DNA from: Ruminococcus sp. AF31-8BH
GTDB lineage: Bacteria; Bacillota; Clostridia; Lachnospirales; Lachnospiraceae
Assembly: GCF_003460605.1 (NCBI RefSeq)
Contig: NZ_QTVN01000002.1
Coordinates: 62,001-126,000, forward strand
Length of the DNA stretch: 64,000 nt
Direction of reading: 5' to 3'
The translations under genes and the position numbers were made by a program. Under the pieces are notes generated by a model, which saw only the letters and a list, made by a program, of their open reading frames with translations, did no database searches and was not told the origin of the DNA. Positions 52,361-61,753 of the stretch are shown here, in pieces. The stretch's first letter is position 1. The number at the start of each line of letters is the position of its first letter.

Positions 52361-54117
52361 ATGAGTCAGGACATTATTAATAATCGTTTTTTGGAAGAGT
52401 CGGTATTTGCTATTGCGGATGGGTACTGCGTGATCAATCTCACAAAGAATATCGTACGTGGTTCCATGTATCAGGTAGTTAATGGAAAAAAATATAATCT
52501 GAATGAACAATTAGGTTTGCCGGAGAATTCAAGCTTACAGAGTCTGGTGGCTGCATGGGCATTGACCATACCTGAAGAAGGTCTTAAAGATTTTCTGCAC
52601 GAGTTTGACAGAGAACGATTATTAAATCGGTTTGAAAATGGTGAACGGCATATATCGTTCCGATACTGGACCAGGACTGCTACTTTTGAGCCCATGCTTG
52701 CAGAAGATCACATGGCCCTGTACCGTGAAGAGAAAACTGGAGATGTCATTGCAGTTAATTATGTTCTTGACCGTACAGAACATTACCGCTTAGAGGAAAA
52801 AGAGCGGGCACTGGAAAAATCAAACAGAGAGTATGCGAAGCTTCTGGCAGAAGAGAAAAAGCATACGGCTATGATCGAGGAATTGACAAAGAAACTGCAA
52901 AGTCAGCTGGAGTTATTTACCGTATCCATCCCTGGCGGCGTCAAAATCAGTAATGATGCCCCGGAATACTCTTTCAAATATGTTTCAGAACAATTTGCAA
53001 ATATGCTCGGTTACGCAACACCGAAGGAACTGATGGACGCTTCTGGCGGTAATATTATCGGTCTTGTTCATCCAGATGACGTGAAGGACGGACTTGCAGA
53101 TGCATTAAATCAATATACTCATTCCGATCATTATGCTACTATTTACCGGATACGCTGTAAGAACGGCACATACAAATACATCGAGGATCGTGGACAGAAA
53201 GTAATAAAGGAAGACGGAACCATTGAACATTGGAATCTCATGCTGGATAAAAATGACTTCATGCACAAATCAATTGCCTTGGAAAGTGAAAAGAAAGCAA
53301 ATAAAAGCAAGTCTGATTTTCTCTCCAGGATGTCTCACGATATGAGAACCCCGCTGAATGGAATTATCGGATTGCTGAAGATTGCTGAGAAACATTTTGA
53401 TGACAGGGAATTGGTCCTGGAAAATTTCAGAAAAATGCAGGTAGCTGCAGACTATCTATTGTCTCTGATTAACGATATCCTTCAGATGAGCAAAATTGAA
53501 GATGGAAATGTACCTCTGACACAGGAAATCATCAATTTTGAGGAATTAAGTCAGGATGTTCTGACTATCATAGAACAGCGGGCAAAAGACAGAGGAATCC
53601 AGATGCAGTTCCGTGCAAAAAAGGAAGGGCTTCGATATCCTTTTATTTATGGAAGTCCGGTGCATTTAAGACAAATTTTTCTTAATATTTATGGAAACTG
53701 TATTAAGTATAACCGAATTGGCAGAAAGATAACAACTGTGTTAGATTATGCAGAAGCTGTTGACGGAATTACGACATATGAGTGGATAATTACTGATACT
53801 GGCATTGGTATGAGCAGGGAATACCAGGAGCATATATTTGATCCGTTTTCGCAGGAAAGAGAGGATGCAAAAAGCACACTTATTTTGACGCAATTCTGAT
53901 GGATATCATGATGCCTGTAATGGATGGGCTTACTGCGACAAAAACAATCCGGTCACTGAAACGTCCAGATGCTGAAACAATCCCGATTATTGCCATGACA
54001 GCAAATGCATTCAGAGAAGATAAAGAAAAGTGTCTGGCAGCAGGAATGAATGCTCACTTGGCAAAGCCTATAAAAATTGAAAACGTAAAGAGAATTTTGT
54101 GTGAATATTGTGTGTAG
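52361..54117 (+). pseudogene. Hybrid histidine kinase broken by an internal deletion
   Basis: The frame 52361-53899 gives PAS-like sensor regions (about 1-300), HisKA (SRMSHDMRTPLNG) and an ATPase domain with DTGIGM. The frame then fails just after FDPFSQEREDAKS. The second frame (53899-54117) starts in the middle of a receiver domain (FDAILMDIMMPVMDG seen in the frame read from 53880). The GTGLG box, the end of the ATPase domain, the first receiver strand and the linker are gone, an estimated 100+ codons. The deletion also shifts the frame. The kinase should be inactive. It is bounded by R3 and R4. Confidence 0.8.
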
Positions 54118-54136
54118 TGGTTGCAACTTCTCAAAG

Positions 54137-54177
54137 CCAAGGGGACACTTAAAAAACCACTTTCCCTGTCCCCTTGG
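54137..54177 (+). repeat. 41-bp palindromic repeat R4
   Basis: CCAAGGGGACA ... TGTCCCCTTGG with the interior CTTAAAAAACCACTTTCCC; AAG/CTT extensions outside. It separates the broken kinase from the ATPase-nuclease cassette. Confidence 0.9.
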
Positions 54178-54185
54178 CTTCCCAC

Positions 54186-54242
54186 GAAAAGGTATTAAAA
54201 GGTATAAAAAGGATTTAAAAAGGATATAAATATGTTATAATA
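54186..54242 (+). promoter_or_regulatory. Phased A-tract upstream region and promoter
   Basis: Four AAAAGG-like units (AAAAGGTATT, AAAAGGTATA, AAAAGGATTT, AAAAAGGATA) follow one another at about 10-base intervals, so the A-tracts lie on one helix face, as in curved DNA or an UP element. TATAAT at about 54235 is the likely -10 box. It drives the ATPase gene cassette. Confidence 0.5.
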
Positions 54243-54270
54243 CAAATAAATCCATGTGGAGGTGAAAGTA

Positions 54271-55461
54271 ATGACAATGAGAGCAGAAAAAGTATTTAAA
54301 CCTGGCGCATACCCGACATATACATATGTATCACGTCATTATGAGGATACAGATATATCCTATGAATTACGATTAAAACAAGCATTGCGGACCGCTGGAT
54401 GTCTGACTTCTATTATTGGTCCGTCAAAGATGGGAAAGACGATATTATGCGAGAAAGTTATTGGATTAGATAACATAGTTGAAATTTCAGGAGCAGATTT
54501 TAATGAAAATACAGATTTTTGGGCAACAGTAGCGGCTAAGGTTGAGTTGCCTTATATGGGAGAAATAACGACCGAGAGATTTTCAAAGACCGAAGAAATA
54601 ACAGACAGAGATGGAAAAAATGAAAAATATGTTCTTTCAAAAGATAAAATTATTGAATATTATATCCAACACAATAAAGTCTTGGTTATAGATGATTTTC
54701 ACTATGCATCGCCAGAGATGCAGATAAAAATAGCGCAACAATTAAAAGATGCAATACGTAGAGAATTAAAAGTTATAGTTGTTTCACTTCCTCACAGATC
54801 AGATGATGCAATTCGTCAGAATGCCGATTTATCAGGGCGTTTGAGTTTGATTACTATTGATACGTGGAAAGAAGAAGATCTGAAAAAAATTGCGCTAATG
54901 GGATTTGAAAAACTCAATATTAATATTACTGATGCTGTTGCTGAAAAACTTGCTGTTGAATGTCTGACATCACCACAACTGATGCAGTATATATGTTTAA
55001 GCATTTGTACTTTATTAGAAGATGAAAATAAACAAGAAGTAACAGATGAAATTCTGGAAAAAGCATATAAGTTTACAACTGTGAATTTCAGCTATGCCGA
55101 TGTAGTTAATACGATGGGAAAAGGCCCCAATCAGCGAGGACAACAAAGAAAAATGTATGAAACAACAGATGGGAAGCTGTTAGACATGTACGGTTTGATT
55201 GTTGAATCACTTGCTAAAAATCCGCCATTAACAGAGATTTCATTTGAAACATTTTATAGTAGAATTATTCAACTGATTAAGCTGTCAGCAAATGAAAAGA
55301 ATCCTGAGAAATCAATTGTTAAAGAGCATTTAAGAAAATTACAAAATGTCTTGGAAGCAAAAGAAGAAATTTACAGGGCAATTGAATGGAAAGATGGAAA
55401 AGTATATGTATTGGATCCACTTTTTTTATTTTATTTGAGATGGGGAAGAAAAAATGGATAA
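54271..55461 (+). CDS. AAA/STAND-like ATPase of a possible defence cassette
   Basis: 396 residues from ATG 54271 (GGAGGTG before it). Walker A GPSKMGKT lies near residue 52, Walker B VLVIDDFHYA near 138, and VVSLPHR near 170 follows as a sensor strand. The C-terminal half is helical with a winged-helix-like ending. It is followed by a 54-residue protein and a PD-(D/E)XK nuclease without gaps, and the set is enclosed by repeats R4 and R5. An ATPase that senses and a nuclease that acts is a common logic of anti-phage systems. I do not recognise a named system. Confidence 0.65.
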   Translation: MTMRAEKVFKPGAYPTYTYVSRHYEDTDISYELRLKQALRTAGCLTSIIGPSKMGKTILCEKVIGLDNIVEISGADFNENTDFWATVAAKVELPYMGEITTERFSKTEEITDRDGKNEKYVLSKDKIIEYYIQHNKVLVIDDFHYASPEMQIKIAQQLKDAIRRELKVIVVSLPHRSDDAIRQNADLSGRLSLITIDTWKEEDLKKIALMGFEKLNINITDAVAEKLAVECLTSPQLMQYICLSICTLLEDENKQEVTDEILEKAYKFTTVNFSYADVVNTMGKGPNQRGQQRKMYETTDGKLLDMYGLIVESLAKNPPLTEISFETFYSRIIQLIKLSANEKNPEKSIVKEHLRKLQNVLEAKEEIYRAIEWKDGKVYVLDPLFLFYLRWGRKNG

Positions 55462-55618
55462 TTGGTTGAAGCCATATATTGAAAAATTACAAAATATTTT
55501 TGAAATTAATGAGTATGATCAATTTGTTACAGACTTATACGAAATACTAATGAGCAAAGAGTATCCAAATGATATTATTGTTCAAATCAGAAAAAGAGCA
55601 ACTTATTTAAAGAATTGA
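55454..55618 (+). CDS. 54-residue protein between ATPase and nuclease
   Basis: ATG 55454 overlaps the ATPase stop, and the frame runs to TGA 55616. It is helical (WLKPYIEKLQNIF; VTDLYEILMSKEY; QIRKRATYLKN) with no cysteine and no membrane span. The length and position suggest an adaptor or effector-associated domain joining the ATPase to the nuclease. The family is unknown; coupling makes it likely to be real despite its size. Confidence 0.55.
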   Translation: MDNWLKPYIEKLQNIFEINEYDQFVTDLYEILMSKEYPNDIIVQIRKRATYLKN

Positions 55619-55645
55619 TTTTCAGATGAAGCAAATAGAGAAAAC

Positions 55646-56188
55646 ATGTTGATGGCAAAGATTAAATTAACAGATTATTTATCCGCATTGACACAGGAAG
55701 AATATCAGAATCCGGATTTAAAGAATCTTGAAATATATTTGGAAAATTTTTATCTTTTTTTAGAAGCACTAACAGAATATTTACCTGATAAAAGAGCAAC
55801 AATTAGATATGAAAATTTGAAGAAAATAATGATACAAAATGAATATGATTTGCAGCATTTATTATATGCGGCATTAAAACCTCTTTATCCGGGAATAAGA
55901 AAAGAAGTCTCAAAGGATTCTGGTATTGGAACAGTGCGAGAAGATATATTTATTCCAGATTTAGATGTAGTTTTAGAAGCAAAATGCACCCGCGATTCAA
56001 TGACTTTGAAAAAATTAATAGAAGAAATAGAAGCAGATATTGTTCATTATCAGGAAAAAAATATTTTCTTTTATGTATATGACAAAAAGAAGATTATAAA
56101 AGAAACTAAGAATTTTAATGTTTATTTTAATAAACAATTTGATAGGAAAACAGTGAAACTGTTTGTATTGCAACCAGTGAAATTGTAA
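55646..56188 (+). CDS. PD-(D/E)XK nuclease-like protein
   Basis: 180 residues. REDIFIPDLDVVLEAKCT near residues 103-120 has the PD-(D/E)XK layout with Asp and the EAK triad. LIEEIEADIVHY follows, as in many restriction-like nucleases of defence cassettes. The N-terminal part (1-80) is helical. Starts are possible at 55646 or 55652. The gene ends five bases before repeat R5. A role as the DNA- or RNA-cleaving effector of the preceding ATPase is inferred. Confidence 0.6.
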   Translation: MLMAKIKLTDYLSALTQEEYQNPDLKNLEIYLENFYLFLEALTEYLPDKRATIRYENLKKIMIQNEYDLQHLLYAALKPLYPGIRKEVSKDSGIGTVREDIFIPDLDVVLEAKCTRDSMTLKKLIEEIEADIVHYQEKNIFFYVYDKKKIIKETKNFNVYFNKQFDRKTVKLFVLQPVKL

Positions 56189-56192
56189 AATG

Positions 56193-56229
56193 CCAAGGGG
56201 ACACCTAAAAAGCCACTTTCCCTGTCCCC
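56193..56229 (+). repeat. 41-bp palindromic repeat R5 (right end lost)
   Basis: CCAAGGGGACA and the interior CCTAAAAAGCCACTTTCC are intact, but the right arm ends at CTGTCCCC and passes into CAGAGTGAGGAG, the ribosome site of the next gene. The break suggests recombination at this point. Confidence 0.85.
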
Positions 56230-56250
56230 CAGAGTGAGGAGTTTTATAAA

Positions 56251-59200
56251 ATGGAAAATTATGAAGACAAAATCTATTCTTTAGATGAGACTGTAACGGG
56301 ACAGACACAGGCCCTGTCACAGGCAGTACAGAAAACACTGGAAAATAATGGCGGGGTAGGTATAATGACAGGATCTTATGACCAAAACCTGTCTATTTTG
56401 TCTGTGAATAATCTGCTGTTGCATAGTACAGGATATACATTCGATACTTTCATGGAACAGACAAAAGGCTCATTGAGAAACTTCTTTTATGACGAGGAAG
56501 ATATACTGGAGCGAGACCGTTTTTTGCAGCTTCACGGAACAGGGGAAGCACAGATCCTTGCAGCAGACGGTACAGTGAAAAATGTACGGCTTTGTAAAGA
56601 GGATGCGACAGATGAGGAGGGCAGACAGATCTGGGTTATGTCCGTACAGGTCAACTGGGACCATGTAAATTTGACACTGCTCAATGAGGCTATCTGTTCC
56701 GGCTTCTGGTATTTTGACTGTGACGAAAACAGTGAGATTGTGAATGCAAACTGGAGTCATGAATTTAGAAAAATGCTTGGCTATCATGACACTCTGGACT
56801 TTCCGAATAAACTGGAATCCTGGTCAGAGCTTCTGCATCCACAGGATAAAGAAAGAGTAATGGTGCAGCTTCAGGCGGCAATTAAGGATAAGACGAACCA
56901 GATAAAATACCAGGTAGAGTATCGTATGAGAATGAAGGATAATCAATACCAGTGGTTTCGGGCATCGGCAGAAGTAATACGCCGTCTGGATGGTTCTGCC
57001 AGCAGGATTGCCGGGATTTTTATTAACATTGATGGGGAGAAAAAAGAAACCATGCAGGCACAAAAATCTGCTGCTTTCCACCGGGCTTTTACGAAAGCAG
57101 ATTTGTGCGAGTATTATGTGAATCTGGAAGCGAATACTTTTGATACCTTTAAGGTTGAGCCGTCCCTGATGACCGTCTTTGAACAGAGTCATACGTGGGA
57201 TGAATTGATCCGGCATTTTGTGGATTCCTATGTTGTGGAGACAGATAAGAAGGCGGTATCCTCTTTTTACGACCGTGGTTATATTGCAGAAAGGCTGAAG
57301 GGTCTGGAAACCGAATTGGCTTTGGAGTGCCGTATCACTCTGAATGGAGAAGAACGATGGGTCCGCAATGTGGTCATACGCGGCGAGATAGAGGATTCAG
57401 AATATGCCATGATCTTTCTGCGTGATATCACAGAGGCAAAGGTAGAGAGCGCACGGCATATGCAGATGGCATCGGATAATGCTTCCATGGAGCAGCTGAT
57501 CCAGAGCATTGTGCGTCTGGTTGACCGCTTTGTTGTCTGTGATTTGGAAAATGACAGATATGAATTCTACAATCTGAATGGACAGATGATATATAAACCT
57601 CTGGGATTTTATCATGATTTCCAGATGCAGGTTCTTAAAAAGTATAAGACACTGGAACCGCTGGAAGCTATCGACATCCTGATAACACCGGAAAATATTC
57701 GGAAGAATCTGAAAAGTGAAAATGATATTTATAAGTTTGAGTACTGCAGCCTGGATGAAAAGACTTATAAAATCGCTTCTTATATTCCCTTGGAATGGAA
57801 GAATGGGAAACTGGTAAAAGTATTGCTGGCATCCATGGATGCGACACAGGAGAAGAAAGCAGAGATTGAGTCCCGTCAGGCACTGAAAGAAGCTTACCGG
57901 TCCGCAGAAAATGCAAATCGTGCGAAAACAGAATTCCTTTCCAATATGTCCCATGATATCCGGACACCGATGAATGCCATTGTGGGTCTGACTGCAATTG
58001 CAGGAGCCAACATTGAGAGTCAGGACAGAGTTATTGAATGTCTCAGTAAGATTACAGAATCAAGCCGTCATCTGCTGGGACTGATCAATGAAGTGCTGGA
58101 TATGGCACGTATTGAAAGCGGAAAAATGACGCTGGCACAGGAAGATTTCAATCTGTCAGAGCTGGTGGATAATCTTATTACGCTTACGAAACCGGTGCTT
58201 GATGAACATAAACATAATTTTGATATACACATCAATCATATTGAACATGAGGCTGTCTGTGGTGACAGCTTGAGGATTCAGCAGGTGTTTGTGAATCTGA
58301 TGAGTAATGCGATCAAGTATACACCGGATGGCGGGAATATTATTTTTTCCATAGAGGAAAAGCCAAATGGATTTTCGGAACTTGGATGCTATGAATTTAC
58401 GATTGAGGATAATGGGATCGGTATGTCACCGGAATTCCAGAAAATCATGTTTGATCCTTTCAGCCGCGCAGATGACCATCGGACAACCAGAGTCCAGGGA
58501 ACTGGTCTGGGAATGGCAATCAGCAGAAATATTGTGAACCTGATGAATGGTAATATTAAGGTGGAAAGCATCTTGCATAAGGGAACGCGAATCACGGTAA
58601 CAATTTATCTGGAGCTTCAGGAAAAAGAAAAAAAGCAGGACAAAGATCTGATAAATCTGCCGGTTCTGGTTGTGGATGATGATAAGACATGTTGTGAAAG
58701 TACAGTTGCCACATTGAAGGAGATTGGGATTACAGGCGAATGGGTCCTCTCCGGCAGAGAAGCCGTTGAGCGCTGTTATGCACGTCATGAGCTAAAAAAT
58801 GATTACTTTGCTGTTATTTTAGATTGGAAAATGCCGGATATGGACGGAATTGAAACAGCCAGACAGATCCGGAAACGGATAGGGAAAGAGATTACCATTA
58901 TTGTACTGACATCTTATGAATTCAGTGAAATCGAAGAAGAAGCAAAGGCTGCAGGAGTAGATGCTTTTATTGCAAAACCGCTATTCCGTTCCCGGCTGAC
59001 AGCAACGCTGCGGCAGTTTACTTCAGGCAGAAAAGAAAAAACAGCAAGAAATTATCTGGATGAGCTGTCAGAAGCAGATTACACAGGAAAAAGGATTCTG
59101 CTGGTTGAGGATAATGAACTGAACAGAGAAATTGCTGTTGAAATTCTGCAGATGACAGGGGCAGAAGTGGAAACGGCAGAAAATGGGAAAATTGCAGTTG

Positions 59201-59457
59201 AAAAAGTGGAGGCTTCTCCGAAAGGCTTGTATGATCTTGTTTTTATGGATATCCAAATGCCTGTCATGAATGGTTATGAGGCAACCGCAGCAATCAGAAG
59301 CCTTCCTGGTGAACAGGGAAAACTGCCGATTGTTGCCATGACTGCCAATGCTTTTGCAGAAGATGTACAGCTGGCAAAAAATACAGGCATGAATGGACAT
59401 ATTGCAAAACCGCTGGATATGAATAAGCTGAATGATGTTCTGGAGAATTGGCTGTAA
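56251..59457 (+). CDS. Hybrid sensor histidine kinase with PAS domains and two receivers
   Basis: 1068 residues, no membrane helix, so probably cytoplasmic. Several PAS-like sensor domains (about 35-530; HPQDKERV and FNLNGQMIY are typical) come first. HisKA has NMSHDIRTPMNA near residue 568; the ATPase domain follows with DNGIGM and GTGLGMAI. The first receiver (about 800-925) has its Asp in VILDWKMPDMDG and the second (945-1065) in LVFMDIQMPVMNG. All boxes are intact. GAGGAG at 56235-56240 is followed nine bases on by ATG 56251. No separate regulator is adjacent. Confidence 0.92.
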   Translation: MENYEDKIYSLDETVTGQTQALSQAVQKTLENNGGVGIMTGSYDQNLSILSVNNLLLHSTGYTFDTFMEQTKGSLRNFFYDEEDILERDRFLQLHGTGEAQILAADGTVKNVRLCKEDATDEEGRQIWVMSVQVNWDHVNLTLLNEAICSGFWYFDCDENSEIVNANWSHEFRKMLGYHDTLDFPNKLESWSELLHPQDKERVMVQLQAAIKDKTNQIKYQVEYRMRMKDNQYQWFRASAEVIRRLDGSASRIAGIFINIDGEKKETMQAQKSAAFHRAFTKADLCEYYVNLEANTFDTFKVEPSLMTVFEQSHTWDELIRHFVDSYVVETDKKAVSSFYDRGYIAERLKGLETELALECRITLNGEERWVRNVVIRGEIEDSEYAMIFLRDITEAKVESARHMQMASDNASMEQLIQSIVRLVDRFVVCDLENDRYEFYNLNGQMIYKPLGFYHDFQMQVLKKYKTLEPLEAIDILITPENIRKNLKSENDIYKFEYCSLDEKTYKIASYIPLEWKNGKLVKVLLASMDATQEKKAEIESRQALKEAYRSAENANRAKTEFLSNMSHDIRTPMNAIVGLTAIAGANIESQDRVIECLSKITESSRHLLGLINEVLDMARIESGKMTLAQEDFNLSELVDNLITLTKPVLDEHKHNFDIHINHIEHEAVCGDSLRIQQVFVNLMSNAIKYTPDGGNIIFSIEEKPNGFSELGCYEFTIEDNGIGMSPEFQKIMFDPFSRADDHRTTRVQGTGLGMAISRNIVNLMNGNIKVESILHKGTRITVTIYLELQEKEKKQDKDLINLPVLVVDDDKTCCESTVATLKEIGITGEWVLSGREAVERCYARHELKNDYFAVILDWKMPDMDGIETARQIRKRIGKEITIIVLTSYEFSEIEEEAKAAGVDAFIAKPLFRSRLTATLRQFTSGRKEKTARNYLDELSEADYTGKRILLVEDNELNREIAVEILQMTGAEVETAENGKIAVEKVEASPKGLYDLVFMDIQMPVMNGYEATAAIRSLPGEQGKLPIVAMTANAFAEDVQLAKNTGMNGHIAKPLDMNKLNDVLENWL

Positions 59458-60036
59458 TTGCAAGCCAGTACTACCCTGATTATGCTTACAACTATCCGCT
59501 TTTTTCAAAAGGGATGAATATATATAGTGATTCCAAAGTATCAGATCTGCTTCAGTCTATGACAGAGGAAACAAGTTTGTAATTATGGTAAAAGGAATGT
59601 ATGATCTGGTAAACCGATTGATCTTGGAACACAAAGGGACATTTGAAAATAAATGGGCAAAGCATATTGAAGAGAATGATGTTTACGGGACAACGGTTAA
59701 ACGTAAGATGTATGTAACAGATGAAAAAGAACGGCATATTCATATATATCACAGCATTAGTAAGGAAAGCAGTGAACGTACCCTTCTGGCAAAAAAGCTC
59801 CGTCAGATGAAATGAAAAAACTTGAAAAAAGACCAAACTTTATGACGGTTCCTGCGGCATTGAAAGAACTCGAAAAGATAGAATATGATACAGCAGTTAA
59901 AGATTTACAGAAGCTTCTGGATAAAAGTGATGCACAACGAAAGGATACACTTTGGAAAGCAATCCTGAAAAGTGAAAAAACATATGATGAGATTCTGAGT
60001 TATATAGAGTCAGGTGATGGAGTCGCTGATGAGTAA
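59458..60036 (+). mobile_element. Transposase remnant (IS1634/IS4-like) plus fused fragments
   Basis: A frame without a start reads YDRGNKFVIMVKGMYDLV (59553 onward) and continues through LEHKGTFENKW and TVKRKMYVTDEKERHIHIYHS to 59815. These are the DRG and following motifs of an IS1634-like DDE transposase. A short frame overlapping its stop (59812-60036; FMTVPAALKELEKIEYD) resembles the C-terminal part of the same protein group. The N-terminal half is absent. A 40-residue open stretch at 59460-59582 in another frame (SQYYPDYAYNYPLFSKG) is of unknown origin. No terminal repeats are seen. Confidence 0.5.
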
Positions 60037-60553
60037 TAAAATCCGTGGAAGTTAAGAGGAAAGCTGAATAAGCAATAGAGCAGTAGTGAAAAATACTTCT
60101 TGAGAGTATTTTCCTGATAGGAGCGCAGGTATTCCATTGTCGAATACCTGCGTATTGTTTTGCAAAAATATGTATTGTTCTCTTGGAAAAGGATAAAGAA
60201 ATACGTTCAATTGAATTCTTTGGGAGAAGAAAAGACTGGTTACAGAATTATAGTCTTTATAATATAACAGTATACATCATTTAAAAGTACAAGAATAGAA
60301 AAGCGAATAACAATATTGTTTCAAAGAAAAAGCTTATATGAAAACAGTATGAAATATTTATGTAACATCATTATAAAAAATGAAAATATTTTGTCAATTT
60401 ATTTTCTGGGAAAATTAAAAGATTATCGCGAAATGGTATTTTCATAAGTAATAATACACTCTAATACAACATATAAATATATATTAAATCAAACCCATTA
60501 ATAAGTAATTTTGTGAATTTCTCATGAAACAGTGAAAAATCAGGGGCGTTTTG
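60037..60553. other. AT-rich intergenic region with two hairpins
   Basis: About 515 bases without a gene. GAAAATACT/AGTATTTTC at about 60090-60112 and CGCAGGTATTC (60124-60134) with GAATACCTGCG (60142-60152) are hairpins; the second ends in T-rich sequence and can terminate upstream transcripts. The rest is AT-rich sequence, with nothing recognised. Confidence 0.55.
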
Positions 60554-60582
60554 TTGAAAAAGAATAGTTGTGGTGCTATAAT
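60554..60582 (+). promoter_or_regulatory. Near-consensus promoter for the SipW-type operon
   Basis: TTGAAA (60554-60559), 17 bases, TATAAT (60577-60582), 90 bases before the first start codon. Confidence 0.75.
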
Positions 60583-60671
60583 CAACTCTGAATAAGTCTG
60601 TGCAAATATGCCATTGATCTGTTATGATAAGTGAATTGTTCGACAGACAAAGAAAGACGGGAGTGAAAATA

Positions 60672-61724
60672 GTGGCAGGAAACAGTCAGAAACCGGCTTC
60701 CAATCATCAGCCGAATCCTCATAATTCATTTGATGACAATCAGCAGAAAATAAAAACCTATAAGAAAAAAGTAGCCAGAAGCTTCATCCTTGCCTTTACC
60801 ACATTGATTGCAATTATTGCAATCTGTATTGCCTGGTTTGTAGCCAATAACCGTGTATCTGGCACCAATTCCAGTGTTTCGGCACAGAGTTCCATTCCCT
60901 TTGAACTGGCAAGTATGGGAGTGAGACAGGAGGCGGAAGAAAAAGCGTTGTCTGGAAGTCTTTCCGCAGGGACATCAGAACAATATGAGAAATATATAGA
61001 TGCAGAAACTGGAACGGAAGTACCGCTGACTGCTATGTTTTATATCGGAACAAATAGTCTTGCCTGGCATTTAAATGGGCAGGAAACATTGGCGCCAGGA
61101 GCAAGTGGCGATTTAGTATTTTATTTGATTCCCAAGGTAGATGGATTAAAAACAGCAGATGTAATACTTGATTTAGCAGGATATGCAAAGACAGATGGTT
61201 CCTCTAATGCAGAACAAATAAAGGATACGCAATTACAATCCTTGATAAAAGGTCATATTTTAATATTTAAAAATCTGGATGACGAGAAAGGATACAGTAA
61301 TTGGATAGGTAAATATAACAAATCGGAATACACGTTTTCAAACTCCTTTACTGTAAAAGCACCAGAAAAGAGTGGTTTTCAGAAAGGAGTTCCCTATAAG
61401 GTGACTTTACACTGGATATGGCCGAGATATTTTAGAAATTATATATACAATCTGCGAAGTACAGAAGAAGATTTGTTCGCTGGTACGTTAGAGGGAAATG
61501 AAACATATCAGGCAATTAATAATTTTGTAAATGCTCAGGCGTCAGTATCAATGGATAATTATAATTATTTGTTTGCAAAAGATAATAATTTTAAGATAGA
61601 TGGTTCCATTGGTGTCAATATGTCGGATGCAGTATTAGATTCTTGCAGCAAATATTATAATAAAGCGGATGAATATATTGGAAAAACAGCAGAATATGTC
61701 TATGTGCAGATTGTTGTGAGGTAA
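60672..61724 (+). CDS. Secreted protein with SipW-type signal (operon gene 1)
   Basis: 350 residues from GTG 60672 (GGGAG eight bases upstream); an ATG 48 bases earlier lacks a good site. A basic, long N-terminus (IKTYKKKVARSF) precedes the hydrophobic part ending AICIAWFVANN near residues 62-72, the AWF version of the family motif. The body contains AWHLNGQETLAPGASGDLVFYLIP (beta-rich) and ends in Tyr-rich strands. Weak similarity to TasA-like proteins rests on this signal layout only. It opens an operon with its own promoter. Confidence 0.65.
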   Translation: MAGNSQKPASNHQPNPHNSFDDNQQKIKTYKKKVARSFILAFTTLIAIIAICIAWFVANNRVSGTNSSVSAQSSIPFELASMGVRQEAEEKALSGSLSAGTSEQYEKYIDAETGTEVPLTAMFYIGTNSLAWHLNGQETLAPGASGDLVFYLIPKVDGLKTADVILDLAGYAKTDGSSNAEQIKDTQLQSLIKGHILIFKNLDDEKGYSNWIGKYNKSEYTFSNSFTVKAPEKSGFQKGVPYKVTLHWIWPRYFRNYIYNLRSTEEDLFAGTLEGNETYQAINNFVNAQASVSMDNYNYLFAKDNNFKIDGSIGVNMSDAVLDSCSKYYNKADEYIGKTAEYVYVQIVVR

Positions 61725-61753
61725 TTTAGCGGAGCCGAATGAAGGATTGACAG

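Noticed and set aside
43436-56229. The five 41-bp repeats as a CRISPR array
   Set aside because: They are thousands of bases apart, palindromic over their whole length, with genes and no spacers between them.
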